Shown: positions 9,968 to 19,387, numbered from the stretch's first letter. The stretch is 64,000 bases of DNA from Planococcus maitriensis (GCF_003289925.1 NZ_QLZQ01000002.1:331282-395281), one strand, 5' to 3'. The notes: a model not told the origin generated them from the sequence alone. Program-made: numbers and translations.

Positions 9968-10948
9968 CTAACCATTGCGCAATTCTATGTATGCCTCAGC
10001 CTGCATGAGCATTTCCAGCAGTTTCGGATCGGCTTTTCCGTCCACTTCCCCGTTGAATAAACTATCGAGATAAGCATGGTATGCCTCAGCGATCTCCGCT
10101 TCTTCAAACTCTTCCCAGAAAAAAGGATAGAGCAGATAGATGTGCCGGTCGACCAGTTCCATCGCCATCTGCAGCTTGGCCGGCTCTTTTTCCAAAGCCT
10201 CTTCCAAGCGCTTGCGGATCCCGAGCAGCCTGGCATCTTTCAATGGGTCGGGCAGCTCTTCAATCGCCAATTCATTATTATAGTGGAATTTTCCGACGCG
10301 CACCGTCCCGGTTATCTGCTGTTCACGGAGCATGAGCAGCAAATAGGATTTCGCAACCCAGTCCACTTCCGGATGCCCAATCAGCTCAATCAATTGGTTC
10401 TTCATCGCCCCATAGGCTTCTGTCGGCAATTCGGTCACCCGCTGCTCCTGTTCGGCAGCGCTGAGCGGCAAGAATTGTTCCAGGCTGAATTGGCCCGTTT
10501 CCCTTTTGGCCGAGGCAGTGCTTTCGGCGATGCGTTCGTTCAGATCGCGCAATTGGTGGAATTGCTCCAAACGCTCTTTCGGCAAGACGTTTTCCTCGAT
10601 GAGCACTTCGATCATCTTCTCGGCTTCCTCGAATTCCTTCACTTGCATTAAAATGCTTATGTATAGCTCCATCGTCTCCAAATAATGGATCGGCCCGATG
10701 CGCAGCAATTCCTGGACCACTTCGAGCGCTTCCTCGAATTCCCCCAGCTCATACAAACTGTAGGCATAACCGCCGAGCGCTGCCGCATGGTCCGGCTCGT
10801 AGACGAGCACTTGGTACAGTTTATCCCGCGCATCGGCATATTGTTCATTCTTTAAACTGGTCATCCCTTCCGATAGCAGCCGGGTGACGGTCGTCGGAAA
10901 GACGATGACATTGCCCCTGCGCTTCAAATCCCCAAACTTTTTCCGCAT
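9968..10948 (-). CDS. TPR-repeat protein, YsoA-like
   Basis: 326 residues. At least two tetratricopeptide units are readable near residues 25-95 (QYADARDKLYQVLVYEPDHAAALGGYA and ELGEFEEALEVVQELLRIGP, joined here as landmarks), followed by an acidic helical C-terminal half rich in Leu and Glu. The B. subtilis gene at this position, ysoA, is also a TPR protein of unknown function. The start ATG follows GAGGTGG. TPR proteins mediate protein contacts; no partner can be named, though the link to trigger factor is conserved. Confidence 0.8.
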   Translation of the reverse strand: MRKKFGDLKRRGNVIVFPTTVTRLLSEGMTSLKNEQYADARDKLYQVLVYEPDHAAALGGYAYSLYELGEFEEALEVVQELLRIGPIHYLETMELYISILMQVKEFEEAEKMIEVLIEENVLPKERLEQFHQLRDLNERIAESTASAKRETGQFSLEQFLPLSAAEQEQRVTELPTEAYGAMKNQLIELIGHPEVDWVAKSYLLLMLREQQITGTVRVGKFHYNNELAIEELPDPLKDARLLGIRKRLEEALEKEPAKLQMAMELVDRHIYLLYPFFWEEFEEAEIAEAYHAYLDSLFNGEVDGKADPKLLEMLMQAEAYIELRNG

Positions 10949-11012
10949 CCTACCACCTCTTTGTCCATTCATCATACCATAGGGAAATGCCCCTTGAAAA
11001 TGAAAGCTGGCG

Positions 11013-11447
11013 CTATTTTGCGCCAGCCTCCTTGCCGTTCAAGACCAGTTTGTAAGTGACATCCGCTTTCAAGGAATGGGCCACCGGGCAATACTTCTCG
11101 CCGCTGACTTCGATGGCATGCCAGGCTTTATCCGCTTCGATGTCGCCTTCCACAATAAACGTCACCGTGATCGCCAAAAATTCCTTTGGCGGGTCCCGGC
11201 GCTTGTCTCCTTCCGTGACGATTTCGATGGAGTGCACATCTTTCATCTTGGAGCGCAGGATCATCACGACATCCATGCCGACGCATCCGGCAAGCGACCC
11301 GAGCAGCGCCTGCATCGGGAGCAAACCCTGGTCGTTCCCCACGCCTTGGTGCGCATCCATCCTCAGCATGTGCCCGCCTTGGCCGGAAGCTTCAAATACA
11401 AAATCGCCTTGCCATTTCGTGCTGAGTTTCAGTCGATCGGCCTCCAT
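11013..11447 (-). CDS. OsmC/Ohr family peroxiredoxin-like protein
   Basis: 144 residues. OsmC-family proteins reduce organic hydroperoxides using two conserved cysteines; here one is in LAGCVGMDV (about residue 61) and one in KYCPVAHSL (about residue 120), the two-cysteine pattern of the OsmC/YhfA type. The start used is ATG 11445-11447, ten bases after AAGGGA; a GTG three codons upstream is possible. The last codons form one arm of a GC-rich hairpin (about 11005-11030) that could end transcription. Confidence 0.85.
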   Translation of the reverse strand: MEADRLKLSTKWQGDFVFEASGQGGHMLRMDAHQGVGNDQGLLPMQALLGSLAGCVGMDVVMILRSKMKDVHSIEIVTEGDKRRDPPKEFLAITVTFIVEGDIEADKAWHAIEVSGEKYCPVAHSLKADVTYKLVLNGKEAGAK

Positions 11448-11515
11448 ACACAACACATCCCTTACAGCTTTTTATCAGTGTATCATTCGAGGCTCTCCGG
11501 TTCATCTGTTAAATA

Positions 11516-11548
11516 AAAAAACCGCCCGCGCACCAGCGGGACAGTTTC
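11516..11548 (-). terminator. Terminator after the DUF218 gene
   Basis: Minus-strand stem AAACTGTCCCGC / GCGGGCGGTTT with one mismatch, then a run of seven T. Confidence 0.8.
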
Positions 11549-11549
11549 G

Positions 11550-12146
11550 TTAAATGATGGCATGCATCGCGACATATGCCATATAGCAAATGACTTCACG
11601 CGCGAAAAACGGGACGATGTCGGCAAAGGCATTGAATTCGGTCGATGGCGTCGGCGAGGAATAAGCTTCGATTCCGGCGTGTTCCGCCATGAGCAGCGCC
11701 CGCTTCATATGTAGGGGGTCGCTGACGACAAGAAAGCTCGACAAGCCATTTTCTTTTGCCACTTCACCGGCAAAGCGGAAGTTCTCCTCGGTGATGAGCG
11801 ATTGGGTTTCGATCAGGATATCTTCTTCAGGGATATTATTGCGGATCGCGAAATTCCGGCTCACGACCGACTCAGCGAAATCCGCGCCATCCGTAATGCC
11901 TCCTGTAAAAATGATTTTCTCGACATAGCCAGCTTCGTATAGATCGATGGCGTGGCGTATGCGCTGCTCGAGCACCGGCGAAGGCTCTCCACCGATGACT
12001 TTCGTGCCGAGCACAATCGCCGCATCGGCTTCAAGCAATTCCGATTCACTGGCGAAGGTCCAGATGCTTGTCGCCGTCGCTGCAACTAAAATCGTATGTA
12101 TAAGGGAAAGTACAATCAATATCCGTTTCCATTTGTTTCTGAACAC
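11550..12146 (-). CDS. DUF218 (YdcF/SanA/ElyC-like) membrane-anchored protein
   Basis: 198 residues. One N-terminal transmembrane segment (RILIVLSLIHTILVAATAT) is followed by the DUF218 domain with AAIVLGTKV, a glycine-rich IIFTGGITDGAD and SFLVVSDPLHMKRAL. Family members such as SanA and ElyC affect envelope integrity, but the biochemical activity is not established. The start is GTG at 12144-12146, after AAAGGTGG. The gene sits alone between OsmC and tRNA-Arg and ends with its own terminator. Confidence 0.85.
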   Translation of the reverse strand: MFRNKWKRILIVLSLIHTILVAATATSIWTFASESELLEADAAIVLGTKVIGGEPSPVLEQRIRHAIDLYEAGYVEKIIFTGGITDGADFAESVVSRNFAIRNNIPEEDILIETQSLITEENFRFAGEVAKENGLSSFLVVSDPLHMKRALLMAEHAGIEAYSSPTPSTEFNAFADIVPFFAREVICYMAYVAMHAII

Positions 12147-12267
12147 GCTTCATTTCCACCTTTAGATCTGATTTTTCTCTATCTTTTTCCATTATACGAT
12201 ATAGCGCGCAAATAAACAGTGAAAAATCAAATGTCCATCATTTCTTCACAGACATTCTCATTCAAAT

Positions 12268-12307
12268 AAAAAACCTTGTTTTCCCGGTTAGGGAAAAACA
12301 AGGTTTT
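12268..12307 (-). terminator. Terminator after tRNA-Arg
   Basis: Minus-strand AAAACCTTGTTTT / AAAACAAGGTTTTTT stem (about 13-15 pairs). It starts five bases after the tRNA discriminator base. Confidence 0.85.
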
Positions 12308-12311
12308 GGGA

Positions 12312-12385
<74 letters not shown>

Positions 12386-12469
12386 ATGACTTTCCTCACG
12401 AAAGACAATTTTAATTATAGAAATCATCCGTGGAAAAGTCAATGCTATTTTAAAAAAATATCTAGTTTC

Positions 12470-13066
12470 TTATTTGAGCCACTCCGGCATTGCTTCGCTG
12501 AGCTCGCGCAATGCTTGCCCGCGGTGTGAGATGGCTGCTTTTTCTTCAGGTTCGAGTTCTGCCATGGCACGTTCCTGGGCAGGGACATAAAAGATCGGGT
12601 CGTAGCCGAAGCCATTGTCGCCGCGGCGCAGGCGCAGGATCTCGCCTTCGCAGGAGCCGGAGAATGTCTGCGTTTCTTCTCCTGGTGCAGCCACCGCCAA
12701 GACGCAACGGAAGCGCGCAGTCCGCTCTCCGTCAGGCACGCCAGACAATTTCTCCAGCACTTTATCGATATTCGCGTCGTCGCTTTTCTCGCCTCCCGCA
12801 TAGCGTGCGGAATAGACGCCCGGCTCTCCATCCAAGGCATCGATCTCAAGGCCGCTGTCATCGGCGATGACCGGGATGCCAAGTTCTTTGGCGACGCCTT
12901 CCGCTTTCAGGATGGCATTGGCTTCGAACGTGGTGCCGGTTTCTTCGATGTCGAGTTCTTTTGCGATATCTCTCAAGGTCAATACTTCGTAGCCTAGAGG
13001 CGATAGCAAGGTTTCGAAGTCTTTTGCTTTTCCTTTATTCTGTGTCGCAATGACGATTTTTTTCAT
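12470..13066 (-). CDS. rdgB: XTP/dITP diphosphatase (RdgB/HAM1 family)
   Basis: 198 residues. Hydrolyses non-canonical purine nucleoside triphosphates to monophosphates and so keeps ITP/XTP out of nucleic acids. The N-terminal [14 protein letters not shown], the [12 protein letters not shown] block and the GFGYDPIF motif are diagnostic. Its start overlaps the rph stop by four bases, so the two are translationally coupled, matching the rph-ysnA pair of B. subtilis. Confidence 0.95.
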   Translation of the reverse strand: MKKIVIATQNKGKAKDFETLLSPLGYEVLTLRDIAKELDIEETGTTFEANAILKAEGVAKELGIPVIADDSGLEIDALDGEPGVYSARYAGGEKSDDANIDKVLEKLSGVPDGERTARFRCVLAVAAPGEETQTFSGSCEGEILRLRRGDNGFGYDPIFYVPAQERAMAELEPEEKAAISHRGQALRELSEAMPEWLK

Positions 13067-13812
13067 AATGCCGTCTCCGCCTTTTCCCCGATCCGCGTGG
13101 ACAATTCGCCGATCGCTTGTTGTTGGATTTTGATCAATTGCTGGATGCCTGCTTCGCCAAGATCGAGCATTTCATTCAATTCCTTGCGGCTGAATGTCGC
13201 TTCTTCGCCGGTACCCTGCATCTCGACGAATTCCCCGGACCCGGTCATGACCAGGTTCATATCGACCGCTGCCGTGGAATCCTCTTCATAATTCAAATCA
13301 AGGATGGCTTGCTTGCTGCTATTGATGCCGACACTTGTTGCGGCTAAATAATCCGTCACCGGGAAAACCGGCACGTCCAATTTGCCGAGTGCGATGACCA
13401 TGGCGATAAACGCACCGGTAATGGAAGCTGTGCGCGTCCCCCCGTCCGCCTGGATGACGTCGCAATCGATCCATAGCGTACGTTCGCCGATCTTCTCGAG
13501 ATCCACGACAGCGCGCAGCGAGCGGCCGATCAGGCGCTGGATTTCCATCGTGCGCCCGCCGAGCTTGCCGCGTGTCGCTTCACGCTGGTTGCGGCTTCCT
13601 GTTGCGCGCGGCAGCATGGAATATTCCGCTGTCACCCAACCCTTGCCCTGACCTCTCAAAAAACTCGGGACACGCGACTCGATCGTCGCTGTACAGATCA
13701 CTTTCGTCTGCCCGACCGTAATCAGGACCGATCCTTCCGGGTGGATCAGGTAATCCGTCTCCACTTCCACCGGGCGCAGTTCATCTGCTTGTCTATTATC
13801 AATTCTTGTCAT
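13063..13812 (-). CDS. rph: Ribonuclease PH
   Basis: 249 residues. A phosphorolytic 3' exoribonuclease that trims tRNA precursors after the CCA end. [15 protein letters not shown] at the N-terminus, [14 protein letters not shown] and [11 protein letters not shown] are characteristic. It precedes rdgB with a four-base overlap. Upstream is murI with a terminator between them; gerM, found between murI and rph in B. subtilis, is missing. Confidence 0.96.
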   Translation of the reverse strand: MTRIDNRQADELRPVEVETDYLIHPEGSVLITVGQTKVICTATIESRVPSFLRGQGKGWVTAEYSMLPRATGSRNQREATRGKLGGRTMEIQRLIGRSLRAVVDLEKIGERTLWIDCDVIQADGGTRTASITGAFIAMVIALGKLDVPVFPVTDYLAATSVGINSSKQAILDLNYEEDSTAAVDMNLVMTGSGEFVEMQGTGEEATFSRKELNEMLDLGEAGIQQLIKIQQQAIGELSTRIGEKAETAL

Positions 13813-13867
13813 AATTGAATCCTCCTCATGTACTCAAAAAATCTTACCATAATTCTCCCTTGACGAC

Positions 13868-13897
13868 AAAAACCCGGCGGCTAGGCCGTCAGGTTTT
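13868..13897 (-). terminator. Terminator of murI
   Basis: Minus-strand AACCTGACGGC / GCCGCCGGGTT stem followed by TTTTT. The 5' arm overlaps the last codons of murI. Confidence 0.75.
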
Positions 13898-14698
13898 CGG
13901 GAACTGGATTGAACGGATGCATGGATCGTCGATGGCAAGCCATTTTCGGATGATCGTGCGGAAAATCTCCGTCGAACCGGACGTATAAAATTGATGGACG
14001 GGCGGTTTTCGGCGATCCGCGAATTTGTCCTGGTAGCTCAAGTGGCGCGATACGTCTTTCGCCGTTTCCTGCGCTGATGACAAAACCGTCACCGACTCGC
14101 CCAGTTCTTGCTCGATAAAGCCCTGCAATAGCGGATAATGGGTGCACCCGAGGATGGCGGTATCGAAATCCTTCGATTTGATCGCCGACAAAGTCTCCGC
14201 CACCATGCGGCGGGCGAACTCCCCTTCATACTCATCACTTTCCACGAGCGGCACGAAACGCGGGCATGCCAATTGGATGACGTCCGAAGCCGAAACAAGC
14301 GACTTGATCGCTTTTTCATAAGCGCCGCTCTTGACGGTTCCGGACGTGCCGAGGACGGCAATCTTCTTCGTCGAAGAGGACTTGATGGCAGCGCGGGCTC
14401 CCGGGAAAATGACACCGATGACCGGGATCGGCAATTTTTTCTGCAAGGAATTGAGCGCAGCCGCCGTCGCCGTATTGCAGGCGATGACCAGCATTTTGAT
14501 ATTCATTTTCATGAGCGCCTCTGCCATTTGCCATGTATAGCGCCGAACTTCCGCAAGGGGCCTCGGGCCATACGGGCAGCGTGCATTGTCGCCGATGTAA
14601 CAGATTTTTTCATTTGGCAAAAGTTTCATGATTTCCTTGGCGACGGTCAATCCCCCGACGCCCGAATCAATGACTCCGATTGGCGCATTCAATGTCAT
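13889..14698 (-). CDS. murI: Glutamate racemase
   Basis: 269 residues. Cofactor-independent racemase that makes D-glutamate for peptidoglycan. The two catalytic cysteines are in VIACNTATA (about residue 74) and ILGCTHYPLL (about residue 185); the N-terminal IGVIDSGVGGLTV is also typical. It follows the marR gene by ten bases and probably shares its transcript. D-Glu may also feed the A4-alpha interpeptide bridge typical of Planococcus, which would tie this gene to the ATP-grasp ligase at about 60 kb; that is inference. Confidence 0.96.
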   Translation of the reverse strand: MTLNAPIGVIDSGVGGLTVAKEIMKLLPNEKICYIGDNARCPYGPRPLAEVRRYTWQMAEALMKMNIKMLVIACNTATAAALNSLQKKLPIPVIGVIFPGARAAIKSSSTKKIAVLGTSGTVKSGAYEKAIKSLVSASDVIQLACPRFVPLVESDEYEGEFARRMVAETLSAIKSKDFDTAILGCTHYPLLQGFIEQELGESVTVLSSAQETAKDVSRHLSYQDKFADRRKPPVHQFYTSGSTEIFRTIIRKWLAIDDPCIRSIQFPKT

Positions 14699-14708
14699 AG
14701 CCCCGCTC

Positions 14709-15161
14709 CTATTTCATGTTGATATGCATTTTCTCCAACAAGCTTGAAAATTGCTCGACTTCATCTTCACTGAAGTCTTCCAGTACTGCTTCCAAGTAAT
14801 CCTGGCGCTTCTTGATCACTTCCTCGATGATCCGCTCGCCTTCTTCCAATAGTTTGATGCGCACCACGCGGCGGTCCTGTTCCTCGCGGATGCGGACGAC
14901 CAACTCGTTCTTTTCCATCCGGTCGACCAGGTCGGTCGTCGTGCTGAACGCCAAAAACATTTTATTCGACAAGTCGCCGATGGTCATGTCGCCATGTTCG
15001 AACAGCCATTGAAGCGCCACGAACTGTGGCGGCGTGATAGTATACGAATTCAGGATTTCGCGGCCTTTTTGTTTGATGATGCCCGATATGTAACGCAATT
15101 CCTTTTCCATAAATGCCACACGTTCCAAGTCGTGGCGGCGGTTTAAGTTGTCTTCAGTCAT
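14709..15161 (-). CDS. MarR-family transcriptional regulator (YsmB-like)
   Basis: 150 residues with a winged helix: helices around PPQFVALQWLFEHGDMTIGD and recognition helix region SNKMFLAFSTTTDLVDRMEK, then the wing with RRVVRIKLLEEGE. The ligand is unknown. It stands immediately before murI, as ysmB does before racE in B. subtilis, so it may influence murI expression, but no operator was identified. Confidence 0.88.
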   Translation of the reverse strand: MTEDNLNRRHDLERVAFMEKELRYISGIIKQKGREILNSYTITPPQFVALQWLFEHGDMTIGDLSNKMFLAFSTTTDLVDRMEKNELVVRIREEQDRRVVRIKLLEEGERIIEEVIKKRQDYLEAVLEDFSEDEVEQFSSLLEKMHINMK

Positions 15162-15235
15162 GGACTTGGTTCACTCCCTAGCTACTGGTATTTTGTTCCA
15201 TAATGACATTTTCGTTCGATAAGGCAAGGCTTGCA

Positions 15236-15703
15236 TTATTTGCCGGAAGAAGCCAAACTCCCGTTGCGCAGCATCGCCTTCTCCCCGTCGCTCCATGGAT
15301 GCCCCTTGCCGCTTGTTTTGGAGATTTGGACGATTGCGCCCCTGCCGGTGAAGCAAGTCTCCTGCTTATCGTTCACTGCCCAATAATGGATGTCTGCCGA
15401 AGAGTTTCCGATCGATTCCACTTTCACGTAAATCTTCAATTGTTCATCGAAAAATACTTGGCGGACGAAATCGACCTGCATGTCCGCTACAACTGGGATC
15501 AAGTCGCTGTCATTTGAAAGCCAAGCCTGCATCAAGCCGATTTCTTTCATGAATTCGATTCTGGCGTATTCAAAATAAGCGATCGGCACCGTGTTGTTGA
15601 CGTGGCCGAACATGTCCGTTTCCGAAAAGCGCACGTGCACCTGCGCGTAAAAAGTAAAGCCTTCCTGCCATTTGGTGAAATCCTCTATGTAAGACGCCCT
15701 CAT
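15236..15703 (-). CDS. Acyl-CoA thioesterase, hotdog fold (YsmA-like)
   Basis: 155 residues of the 4-hydroxybenzoyl-CoA thioesterase group: VRFSETDMFGHVNNTVPIAY carries the active-site Asp of the DxxGHVNN motif near residue 30. The physiological acyl-CoA is not known. It lies between sdhB and the marR gene. In B. subtilis the spore regulator gerE lies between ysmA and ysmB, and it is absent here. Confidence 0.88.
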   Translation of the reverse strand: MRASYIEDFTKWQEGFTFYAQVHVRFSETDMFGHVNNTVPIAYFEYARIEFMKEIGLMQAWLSNDSDLIPVVADMQVDFVRQVFFDEQLKIYVKVESIGNSSADIHYWAVNDKQETCFTGRGAIVQISKTSGKGHPWSDGEKAMLRNGSLASSGK

Positions 15704-15802
15704 TCCAGTTCCCCCTGTATATGTTACTCATTTTGTAAGTATAGCAAAAACTCGTGCAAAGAACAGCTGTTTCAGCTAAGCTGGCACATTTTCGGATGAA
15801 AC

Positions 15803-15829
15803 AAAAAAACTCCGCCTTAAAGGCGGAGT
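15803..15829 (-). terminator. Terminator of the sdhCAB operon
   Basis: ACTCCGCCTT / AAGGCGGAGT perfect stem with a run of seven T on the minus strand, immediately after the sdhB stop. Confidence 0.92.
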
Positions 15830-15834
15830 GTGGA

Positions 15835-16605
15835 TTAGTCGACCATGTGATCGCTTCCGAAGAAGTTGCGGAACATCTGGATGTTCGTGTCGCGGTTCAA
15901 AGCTGCGATGGAAGTTGTCAAAGGAATGCCTTTCGGGCAAGATTCCACACAGTTTTGGGAGTTACCGCAATCCGCAAGGCCACCTTCACCCATGATAGCG
16001 TTCAAACGCTCGTCACGGTTCATGGAACCTGTTGGATGCGCGTTCATCAAGCGGACTTGAGAAAGCGGAGCCGCGCCGATAAAGTCGGATTTATCGTTGA
16101 CGTTCGGGCAAGCCTCGAGGCATACGCCGCACGTCATGCATTTAGACAATTCATAAGCCCATTGGCGTTTGCGCTCAGGCATACGCGGGCCTTCGCCAAG
16201 ATCATGCGTACCGTCGATCGGCACCCACGCTTTGACTTTCTTCAGTGAGTCGAACATGCGGCTGCGGTCTACGATCAAGTCGCGGACGACCGGGAATGTT
16301 TTCATCGGCTGAAGGCGGATTGGCTGTTCCAGCTGGTCGACAAGAGCTGTACACGACTGGCGTGCTTTGCCGTTGATGACCATGGAACATGCACCGCATA
16401 CTTCCTCCAGGCAGTTCATGTCCCAGTTGACTGGAGTCGTTTTCTTCCCGTCCATGTTGACCGGGTTGCGCCGGATTTCCATCAATGCGGAAATGACGTT
16501 CATATTGGCGCGATATGGCAATTCGAACTTTTCCCAGTACGAATTTTCGTCTGTGGAATTGCGGCGTTCGATTTCAAAAATAACCGTTTTTGCTGCTTCA
16601 CCCAT
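15835..16605 (-). CDS. sdhB: Succinate dehydrogenase iron-sulfur subunit
   Basis: 256 residues. Carries electrons from the flavoprotein SdhA to the membrane quinone site. An N-terminal 2Fe-2S domain has EVCGACSMVINGKARQSC. A C-terminal ferredoxin-like domain has CMTCGVCLEACP and later CVESCPKGIP, ligating the 4Fe-4S and 3Fe-4S clusters. Last gene of sdhCAB, 25 bases after sdhA, with a strong terminator behind it. Confidence 0.97.
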   Translation of the reverse strand: MGEAAKTVIFEIERRNSTDENSYWEKFELPYRANMNVISALMEIRRNPVNMDGKKTTPVNWDMNCLEEVCGACSMVINGKARQSCTALVDQLEQPIRLQPMKTFPVVRDLIVDRSRMFDSLKKVKAWVPIDGTHDLGEGPRMPERKRQWAYELSKCMTCGVCLEACPNVNDKSDFIGAAPLSQVRLMNAHPTGSMNRDERLNAIMGEGGLADCGNSQNCVESCPKGIPLTTSIAALNRDTNIQMFRNFFGSDHMVD

Positions 16606-16630
16606 GGTAAAATAGCTCCCTTCTTTATTA

Positions 16631-18379
16631 CTATGCTTTCGCGGAATAATCGCGTTTGCGTGGCGGGATCAAAGAAGTATCGACATCTTCATAATGGAAG
16701 ATCGGCTCATCGTAACCGTTGAATTTCGCCATTGTCGTCTTAAGGAATTCCTCGTCATTACGTTCCGGGAATTCCGGCTTGTAATGAGCACCGCGGCTTT
16801 CGTTGCGTTTCAATGCGCCAATCGTGATGACACGTGCTAAATGTAGCATATTTTTCAGCTGGCGTGTAAACATAGCCCCTTGGTTGCTCCAAAGTTGCGT
16901 ATCCGTCATGCTGATGTGGTTAAAGCGTTCAAGCAATTCCTGGATTTTGCGGTCCGTTTCTTCAAGGCGGTCATTATAGCGTACGACCGTCACGTTGTCC
17001 GTCATCCATTCGCCAAGTTCCTTGTGCAGGACGTAGGCATTTTCAGTTCCATCGAGTGCCAGGATCTCTTCCCATTTACGCTGCTCTTCAGCTTCGTGCT
17101 TCTCGTAAATGTCGTTTGGAAGATCTTCAGCCAAAACTTCCAGGCCTTTGACATAATCCAAAGCGTACGGCCCTGCTACCATTCCGCCGTAGATGGCAGA
17201 CAATAGGGAGTTTGCGCCGAGGCGGTTTGCGCCGTGCTGCGAGTAATCACACTCGCCAGCCGCTAGAACACCCGGGATGCTTGTCATTTGATGATCGTCG
17301 ACCCATAGCCCGCCCATAGAGTAATGGACAGCCGGGAAAATTTTCATCGGTACTTTGCGAGGGTCGTCGCCTGTGAATTTCTCATAGATTTCGATGATCC
17401 CGCCAAGTTTGATGTCGAGCTCTTTCGAATCCTTATGGGAAAGGTCCAGGTATACCATGTTCTCGCCGTTGATGCCGAGCTTCTGGTTAACGCACACGTC
17501 GAAGATTTCGCGCGTCGCGATATCACGCGGCACAAGGTTTCCGTAAGCCGGATATTTCTCTTCGAGGAAGTACCAAGGCTTGCCGTCTTTATATGTCCAG
17601 ATCCGTCCGCCTTCACCGCGTGCAGATTCTGACATCAAGCGGAGCTTGTCGTCTCCAGGAATTGCTGTCGGGTGGATTTGGATGAATTCGCCGTTCGCGT
17701 AGTATGCGCCTTGCTGATAAACGATCGATGCGGCAGAGCCTGTGTTGATGACGGAGTTCGTGGATTTTCCGAAGATGATCCCCGGGCCGCCGGTTGCCAT
17801 GATGACAGCATCCGAGCGGAATGATTTGATCTCCATCGTCGTCAAGTTCTGTGCAGTGATTCCGCGTGATACGCCGTTATCGTCAAGAACCAGGCCAAGG
17901 AATTCCCAGCCTTCGTATTTCGTGATGAGCCCTGCCACTTCATAGCGGCGGACTTGCTCATCTAGTGCATAAAGCAATTGCTGGCCAGTCGTTGCACCGG
18001 CAAATGCCGTTCTGTGGTGCATCGTGCCACCGAAACGGCGGAAGTCAAGAAGCCCTTCAGGCGTACGGTTGAACATGACGCCCATGCGGTCAAGCAGGCG
18101 GATAATCCCTGGTGCTGCATCCGCCATCGCTTTAACCGGCTTTTGGTTCGCTAGGAAGTCACCGCCGTAAACGGTGTCATCAAAGTGAATGTCCGGTGAA
18201 TCCCCTTCACCTTTTGTATTCACCGCTCCGTTAATGCCGCCCTGTGCGCACACAGAGTGAGACCGTTTAACGGGAACGATGGAAAATAGATCGGCAGGTG
18301 AACCTGCTTCGGCAACTTTGATCGCTGCCATTAGACCAGCTAGGCCCCCACCGACGATAGAAATTTTGCCTTTCGCCAT
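16631..18379 (-). CDS. sdhA: Succinate dehydrogenase flavoprotein subunit
   Basis: 582 residues. Oxidises succinate to fumarate with covalently bound FAD. Visible are the FAD-binding VGGGLAGLMAAIK, HSVCAQGGINGAVN with the FAD-attachment region, HHRTAFAGATTGQQ, and the active-site ESARGEGGRIW and SMGGLWVDD. The start ATG 18377-18379 is preferred over a GTG four codons upstream because the GAGGAG site leaves no room for the latter. SdhC and SdhB flank it. Confidence 0.97.
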   Translation of the reverse strand: MAKGKISIVGGGLAGLMAAIKVAEAGSPADLFSIVPVKRSHSVCAQGGINGAVNTKGEGDSPDIHFDDTVYGGDFLANQKPVKAMADAAPGIIRLLDRMGVMFNRTPEGLLDFRRFGGTMHHRTAFAGATTGQQLLYALDEQVRRYEVAGLITKYEGWEFLGLVLDDNGVSRGITAQNLTTMEIKSFRSDAVIMATGGPGIIFGKSTNSVINTGSAASIVYQQGAYYANGEFIQIHPTAIPGDDKLRLMSESARGEGGRIWTYKDGKPWYFLEEKYPAYGNLVPRDIATREIFDVCVNQKLGINGENMVYLDLSHKDSKELDIKLGGIIEIYEKFTGDDPRKVPMKIFPAVHYSMGGLWVDDHQMTSIPGVLAAGECDYSQHGANRLGANSLLSAIYGGMVAGPYALDYVKGLEVLAEDLPNDIYEKHEAEEQRKWEEILALDGTENAYVLHKELGEWMTDNVTVVRYNDRLEETDRKIQELLERFNHISMTDTQLWSNQGAMFTRQLKNMLHLARVITIGALKRNESRGAHYKPEFPERNDEEFLKTTMAKFNGYDEPIFHYEDVDTSLIPPRKRDYSAKA

Positions 18380-18424
18380 TGTAGTGTTCACTCCTCTTTT
18401 AATTCACCAATGTTTGGGACATCC

Positions 18425-19036
18425 TTAAACGAATGCAAACAATGCTCTGATACCAATGATCGATAATACAATAAAGACTAGAAGTGTGAAGTAAGTTGAG
18501 TAGCGCTGCGCTTTCTCTGAAACCGTGATTCCCCACGTCACGAAGAAAGACCACAATCCGTTCGCCAAGTGGAACGTTGCGGACAGGACACCCAATACGT
18601 AGAAGGCGAACATGAACGGATTCGACAGGATGTTTTCCATCATGTTGAAATCTGCCTCTGCTGCACCAATCGCAACTTGGAACCTTGTCTCAAATACGTG
18701 CCATGCGATAAAGACCACAAGGAAAATCCCGGTGTAACGCTGTGCAACAAACAGGATGTTGCGCATGTAGCTGTAATGCCCCGGGTTGTTTTTCGCTGTG
18801 AACGCTATGTATAATCCGTAGAAAGCATGATACATGAGCGGCAAGTAGATGACGAAAATCTCCAGGAAAATAACGAATGGAAGATTTGCCATGAAGTGGG
18901 CAGCTTGGTTAAACGCTTCCACGCCTTGCGTAGCGAAATGGTTGACGATCAAATGCTGCGTCAAGAACAAACCGATTGGAATGACCCCGAGTAAAGAGTG
19001 CAGCCTGCGCATTAAAAATTCACGATTGTTATCCAA
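18425..19036 (-). CDS. sdhC: Succinate dehydrogenase cytochrome b558 subunit
   Basis: 203 residues with five transmembrane helices; the Bacillus-type single-polypeptide di-heme anchor for SdhAB. Conserved NREFLMRRLHSLLGVIPIGLF carries a heme-ligand His, and further His residues occur in helices 2-4. The start is TTG at 19034-19036, eight bases after GAGGGGGG; it matches the family N-terminus and the frame's upstream ATG has no ribosome site. Expression is probably driven by the promoter at 19144-19172 and perhaps a second at 19316-19344. Confidence 0.94.
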   Translation of the reverse strand: MDNNREFLMRRLHSLLGVIPIGLFLTQHLIVNHFATQGVEAFNQAAHFMANLPFVIFLEIFVIYLPLMYHAFYGLYIAFTAKNNPGHYSYMRNILFVAQRYTGIFLVVFIAWHVFETRFQVAIGAAEADFNMMENILSNPFMFAFYVLGVLSATFHLANGLWSFFVTWGITVSEKAQRYSTYFTLLVFIVLSIIGIRALFAFV

Positions 19037-19143
19037 AAATTTTACCCCCCTCAAAAACTTTAGTTGGCAGCGCAAAGCTTTCCTATATCAAGAAAATATC
19101 TTCGCGTTGCTGTAAGCATCATGTACAAGAATATGACATATTT

Positions 19144-19172
19144 ATTGTACTCCCCCCCTTTAGGAGCGTCAA
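19144..19172 (-). promoter_or_regulatory. Proximal sdhCAB promoter
   Basis: Minus strand TTGACG (19167-19172), 17-base spacer, TACAAT (19144-19149). Predicted transcript leader is about 100 nt. Confidence 0.65.
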
Positions 19173-19315
19173 GGTAAGGAAAGCTTTTTGGGCACATACA
19201 GTCTGGGCTTCCGGGAGGTTATTTTGGATATTAAATAGGAAAGCATTCATGAAAAGCTATATTTTTATTTTAAAACAAGCGGAATACAGGCATCTGTTTC
19301 ACGGTTTTATAAGCA

Positions 19316-19344
19316 AATATAGGACCGTGAAAGCAAGAATTCAA
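19316..19344 (-). promoter_or_regulatory. Candidate distal sdhCAB promoter with a dyad over the -10
   Basis: Minus strand TTGAAT (19339-19344), 17-base spacer, TATATT (19316-19321). A perfect nine-base inverted repeat TTTCACGGT...ACCGTGAAA (19297-19305 and 19324-19332) encloses the -10 and would be a good operator. The regulator is unknown. Confidence 0.4.
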
Positions 19345-19355
19345 ATTTGAACAAA

Positions 19356-19373
19356 TTGTGAATTTTTACACAA
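19356..19373. promoter_or_regulatory. Rex-like box between lysC and sdhC
   Basis: TTGTGAATTTTTACACAA has the TTGTG-N8-CACAA layout of the redox repressor Rex site (TTGTGAAATATTTCACAA), with three mismatches in the centre. It lies just upstream of the candidate distal sdh promoter. Rex control of sdh would be unusual for Bacillus. Confidence 0.35.
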
Positions 19374-19387
19374 ACTTTTGATGGCGC

